From Siphlonurus alternatus (lineage: Eukaryota > Arthropoda > Insecta > Ephemeroptera > Siphlonuridae): 64,000 nucleotides of DNA. The translations under genes and the position numbers were made by a program. How positions within the stretch are numbered: the first letter of the stretch is position 1; each line of letters begins with the position of its first letter. The stretch covers positions 41,674,203-41,738,202 of the forward strand of contig OX463779.1 in assembly GCA_949825025.1 (NCBI GenBank), read 5' to 3'. This document shows, piece after piece, positions 60,428-64,000 of the stretch. Under the pieces are notes generated by a model. It had not been told where the DNA came from. It searched no databases and saw only the letters and a program-made list of their open reading frames with translations.

Positions 60428-60746
60428 ATGGAGTATTAACCTCAAATTTTTTTATTGCAGAAATGGATAGAGAGTGCAAAGTTATGCTACCCTGATTTTT
60501 TTCAGATTTTTTAGAGCCCGGGAACTATTTTTAAAAAATTATTGAACGTTTTTTTTGTGACGTCACGAGACGCCGCTCTTTAAGAAAAAGATAGGACTTG
60601 ACGCCGCGTGACGTCACAAATAGGACTTTCAATAATTTTTTAAAAATACTTCCCGGGCTCTAAAAAATCGGGAAAAAATCAGGGTAGCATAACTTTTCAC
60701 CCTCTATCCATTTCTGCAATAAAAAAAATTGAGGACAATACTCCAT
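60428..60746. mobile_element. Palindromic MITE (GCAGAAATGGATAG type) with two TGACGTCA
   Basis: Arms TTTTTTTATTGCAGAAATGG and complement, then a shared TTTTTTAGAGCCCGGGAACT block. The centre holds TGACGTCA at 60558-60565 and 60609-60616. The outer arm resembles that of 16068-16345 and 34676-34924, so these may be one broad family. Confidence 0.75.
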
Positions 60747-60837
60747 TGCAAAATGTATCTACTAGTGGATGGTTAATAAAAATAAATTATTGTTTTGGGG
60801 GGTTCTTGTTAAATCTTCGATTTTACTTAATCCAAGA

Positions 60838-60925
60838 GTTGATTGCGCTGACGTCATGCCCCTGTAAGTTAGGCTGCCCTATGGAGGACCAAAATGCACA
60901 GACTAGCATATAGACAAATTCTTTT
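60838..60925. repeat. Dispersed repeat shared with 35120-35200
   Basis: Second copy of the GATTGCGCTGACGTCATGCC repeat, with CAGACTAGCATATA following at the same spacing. It starts about 90 bp after the palindrome 60428-60746. Confidence 0.55.
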
Positions 60926-61995
60926 GGGTTTCTCATCTTCGTTCAATTTTTGTATCTTATTCGAAGGAAAATATAATAATTATATAAATAATAAATAAAT
61001 TATTCAATTTAAAAAGAAATATTACAGAACAGAAAGGAGTAAAGGGTTTTAACAGTAAGATTTGTTTCTTAAAAGGGCATCTTTTTTTTTTTTTTTTTTT
61101 TTTTTGCGAGTGGGTAGGGGGATCCTATCTTTTTAATCTGACTCACTGTAACTATTGTGTTTAATTTATTTAAAACACACTTAAAATTAAAAATAACAGT
61201 TAATTCAATATTTTTTATCATCATAATACAATTATTAATAACTTAATTAAATATAAGAAATCTAATTAACAATTGTTTCATTATAATATAAATTTAACTT
61301 AAATATCGATTGTTAACTATAAATCGATTGTTCAACCGTATCATATCTATTTTTTTTTTAAATATAAAAAGAAGATAAAAGTGTTAACAAAATTATATAC
61401 AAAACATTGTCTAATTTTTTTTTCTAAGCAAACCAACCTTCTTCTTTGAAGAGAGTGATGTATACAGGCAGCATGAAGTGCAGAAAACCATGCCGCTGCC
61501 GCCGCCTCTGTTTTTCGTTAGTTTCATTAGGTTATGACTCAGCACTCTTATTGTGGGCATGACTTTGCGTACTGTTGTTGAGTTACAGCCGTGAGTCGAG
61601 GGCCACAGAAGCATGGCTTGCAATTAACTTAGGGTCCACGATTACACGCTATTCTATAATACAAAACTCTTCTTAAAAACTAGCCATTGTTATTACATTT
61701 GCCTATTAATGGAATGTGGCTTGGTTCGATTACAGAATAACAAAAGATATAAATAATAATAATAAAAAAAGGGTATATAATAGTAATAAAAGATTTTTAT
61801 ACAAAAGAAGAATAAAATGCATATAAATAGGCGTGGCCTAATTACTTTTGTATGAGATGGTCCATTGTTATAGCTAATTGTTGAGAGAGTGTATAAGTTA
61901 GGATGATGGAGAAAACTATGGCCCATCTCTCTCTCATTCTCTTCCTCTCTATATACGATCTCTCTCCCTCTCTCGCTCTCATGTCTCCCTCTTTG

Positions 61996-62063
<68 letters not shown>

Positions 62064-64000
62064 TCTCTCTCTCGATGATCTCTGTCTCCCTCTTTTTGTC
62101 TCTCTCCCCAACTCTCCCTCCCTCTCTGTAAAACTTAAATTGTATCTGTCCGTCTCCCCCCTCCCCCCCTTCCAGTCCTGGACGCAATCTAATTAGCTAC
62201 TGTTGGTTCCCGAACGGAATGTGCTGACGTCACGCCCGTGATATTAGCGGGGGGCGGGGATACGGGAGCCGCCCAAACATTATTTTTCATGTTCTATTTT
62301 TTGTTATCGTTATTTTTTAATAAGCAGATCTATGAGAGAATATTCGATACAGCAGACCAGATATAATAGACACTAAACTGATAATAATCTTCATATAAAA
62401 ATCATCCCTGCTGGTGAGAAAATATTATATCACGTTATAAAAACTTTCAAAATGAGAATTTAATAGTCGCTTGCCTTATTTGGAGGATTTTTCAATATCA
62501 ATTAATCCTTTTTTATATTAATAAATTATAAAACTTTCATCATATAAAAATTATATCATGTTTTAAAAAAAAAAGGTGGCTTCCAAAGACACCATAAATG
62601 GAACTATTAAAATAATTCGTTTTAAATGTAATTTAATTATAAAAACAAAGTGAAAAAAAAAAAATAATAATATAATTATATTTATAAAGTTTATTGTTTT
62701 GACGGGAAACTGTTTAATCTATCATCAAAATCTAAATAAAAATTGTTGAGCAATGCTTGTCAACAACTCATAGTTATTTTTCACTCATTTTTAGTAAATA
62801 ATAATTTAATTTCATAAATAAATGAGCTTCTAAAATATATATATTTTTTATTTAAAGATAATTTGCATTCTAAGAATTATAACCTTCACAAAAATATTCC
62901 TCCATGTCAGGGAGCTTCATTAAGTTGATTGACAGATTCAATTAGCAGAGGGCGTGGCTGCAAGATGAGATTCGTGACGTCACTGCGTGTACCTGTTGGA
63001 CCAACCAAGTTGGTAGTTTTATGGCTTGCATCGTGTAAGTCAAGGATAATACACTGGAAAGGAAGGCTTACTTTGAATTGTCGTCTCCCAGTGACGTCAA
63101 CATGTCGTGTTTTAGGAGTGTATTTGATTGGTCAGCTGGTTATCGATATAGGCTGCTGGCTAAATTGGCCGAACTGTTCCGAAGATTGACGAAAATAGTC
63201 GATGAGCGTACTTTTTAAATTTTTCGTTCTAAACTATCCTTCACTTTATTAATATCCTTTCATGTGTAAGTAACTCTTTTTAAAAACATAAAAATTTAAT
63301 ACCGGTCACAGTAACAATAAAATAATCAACCATTTACAATGGTATTTTTGTATGTGGTGGCGATAAACAATTCAATTTTAACTTCTTAGGAATTATTATA
63401 TATAGATGGATGTTGCTGCTGTTGCTGCGAATGAGTATATATATTAACAGAAAAAAAAAGTCACCGTGGTGATTGTTATTCTGTCCATGGCAGGAAGGGT
63501 TCAGCCCAGGGCCCTGATGCTTTACGTTTCCCATATTGTGCGACGACGGGGCTTTTAACTAGTCAGAGGTAAAAACAAAGACGCGGGAATGTCACCGCCG
63601 CTGCTGCAGATTCTTACGAGTTTTAATTTTCGTGGAATCTTAAACTGGGCCGTGTTCTACAGAAAATGAGGCAAAAGACAGATTTTTTTTATTTATATAA
63701 TACAGCTTTTTGATTAAACAAAAGAAAAAGTTTTAACTTGGACACGAAAGAGAATTTCTACTTAATAAATGGAAAAAAAATTAGTTCTAACGAATTTATA
63801 TGTTGCAATATTTATATATATTTTTTTTACTATAACTTCATAATTTTTCATTAAAAAAAACATTCATTAGTTTTATTTATTTATATATTTTTTTAATTAA
63901 AAGCTTTTTTCACCTTTTGTAGCTTGATTAAATTAGGTAACCTTATAATTATTTCACAGCAAAAATACCTTTATACTTAAATGTACAATATAAATATATT
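60926..64000. other. Gene-free DNA with pyrimidine tracts and CRE-like sites
   Basis: Holds the (CT)n zone and TGACGTCA at 62225-62232, 62975-62982 and 63092-63099. Frames at 62929-63189 and 63334-63534 have no recognisable domain. Confidence 0.5.
61999..62060. repeat. (CT)n microsatellite
   Basis: 62 bp of CT inside a longer pyrimidine-rich zone (about 61925-62175). The Arg-Glu frames on the minus strand are repeat-derived. Confidence 0.95.

Noticed and set aside
61693..62196. Long Arg-Glu and Ser-Leu frames on opposite strands
   Set aside because: They are translations of the (CT)n tract and its pyrimidine-rich flanks. No start context or domain.
1..64000. CRISPR arrays, rRNA genes and intact tRNA genes
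   Set aside because: No regularly spaced repeats were found, and the tRNA- and 5S-like segments are SINE heads or palindrome arms without complete gene structure.

Overview
The window looks like nuclear DNA of an AT-rich invertebrate animal. Evidence: one spliced protein gene with short GT-AG introns, a non-LTR retrotransposon, tRNA- and 5S-rRNA-derived SINEs, many palindromic MITEs, and long (TA)n, (CT)n and homopolymer tracts. No bacterial operon, ribosome binding site, CRISPR array or tRNA gene is visible. I cannot name the phylum from the sequence.

The only host gene I can build is a UBAC2 orthologue on the minus strand (36263-42595, 8 coding exons, 376 residues). It encodes a rhomboid-like ER membrane protein with a C-terminal UBA domain. 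Exon phases join without a break from a Met in good context to the stop. Its fourth intron holds a 709-bp TTAA-flanked palindrome. A hAT-type MITE with an exact 8-bp target duplication sits about 270 bp upstream of its start codon and carries a CTCF-consensus match in each arm.

Everything else is accessory DNA. 1-5012: fragment of a TA-flanked MITE, a hAT MITE with G32 and C30 tracts, and a 2.9-kb non-coding foldback. 5213-26080: six SINE copies, all in minus orientation, with either a 5S-rRNA-like or a tRNA-like head on a shared tail; four copies of a TA-flanked MITE with paired CCGGAAGT motifs, one interrupted by a hAT MITE with a perfect 8-bp duplication. 26081-29269: no recognisable gene, with a GC-richer island near 28.6-28.95 kb. 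29270-32222: a palindromic element split by a 5'-truncated retrotransposon whose reverse transcriptase frame is open and has intact core motifs. 32223-36262: small palindromes, one made of tRNA-like sequence. 36263-42595: UBAC2. 42861-64000: AT-rich desert with further MITEs, nested insertions, a frameshifted coding-like remnant near 48.3-48.6 kb, and two inverted copies of a TTAA-flanked MITE at 54.1 and 56.6 kb.

The window-wide pattern is foldback elements loaded with transcription-factor-like motifs: TGACGTCA occurs 18 times, and CCGGAAGT and the CTCF consensus recur inside MITE arms. The second pattern is nesting: at least five elements are inserted inside other elements with readable junctions.
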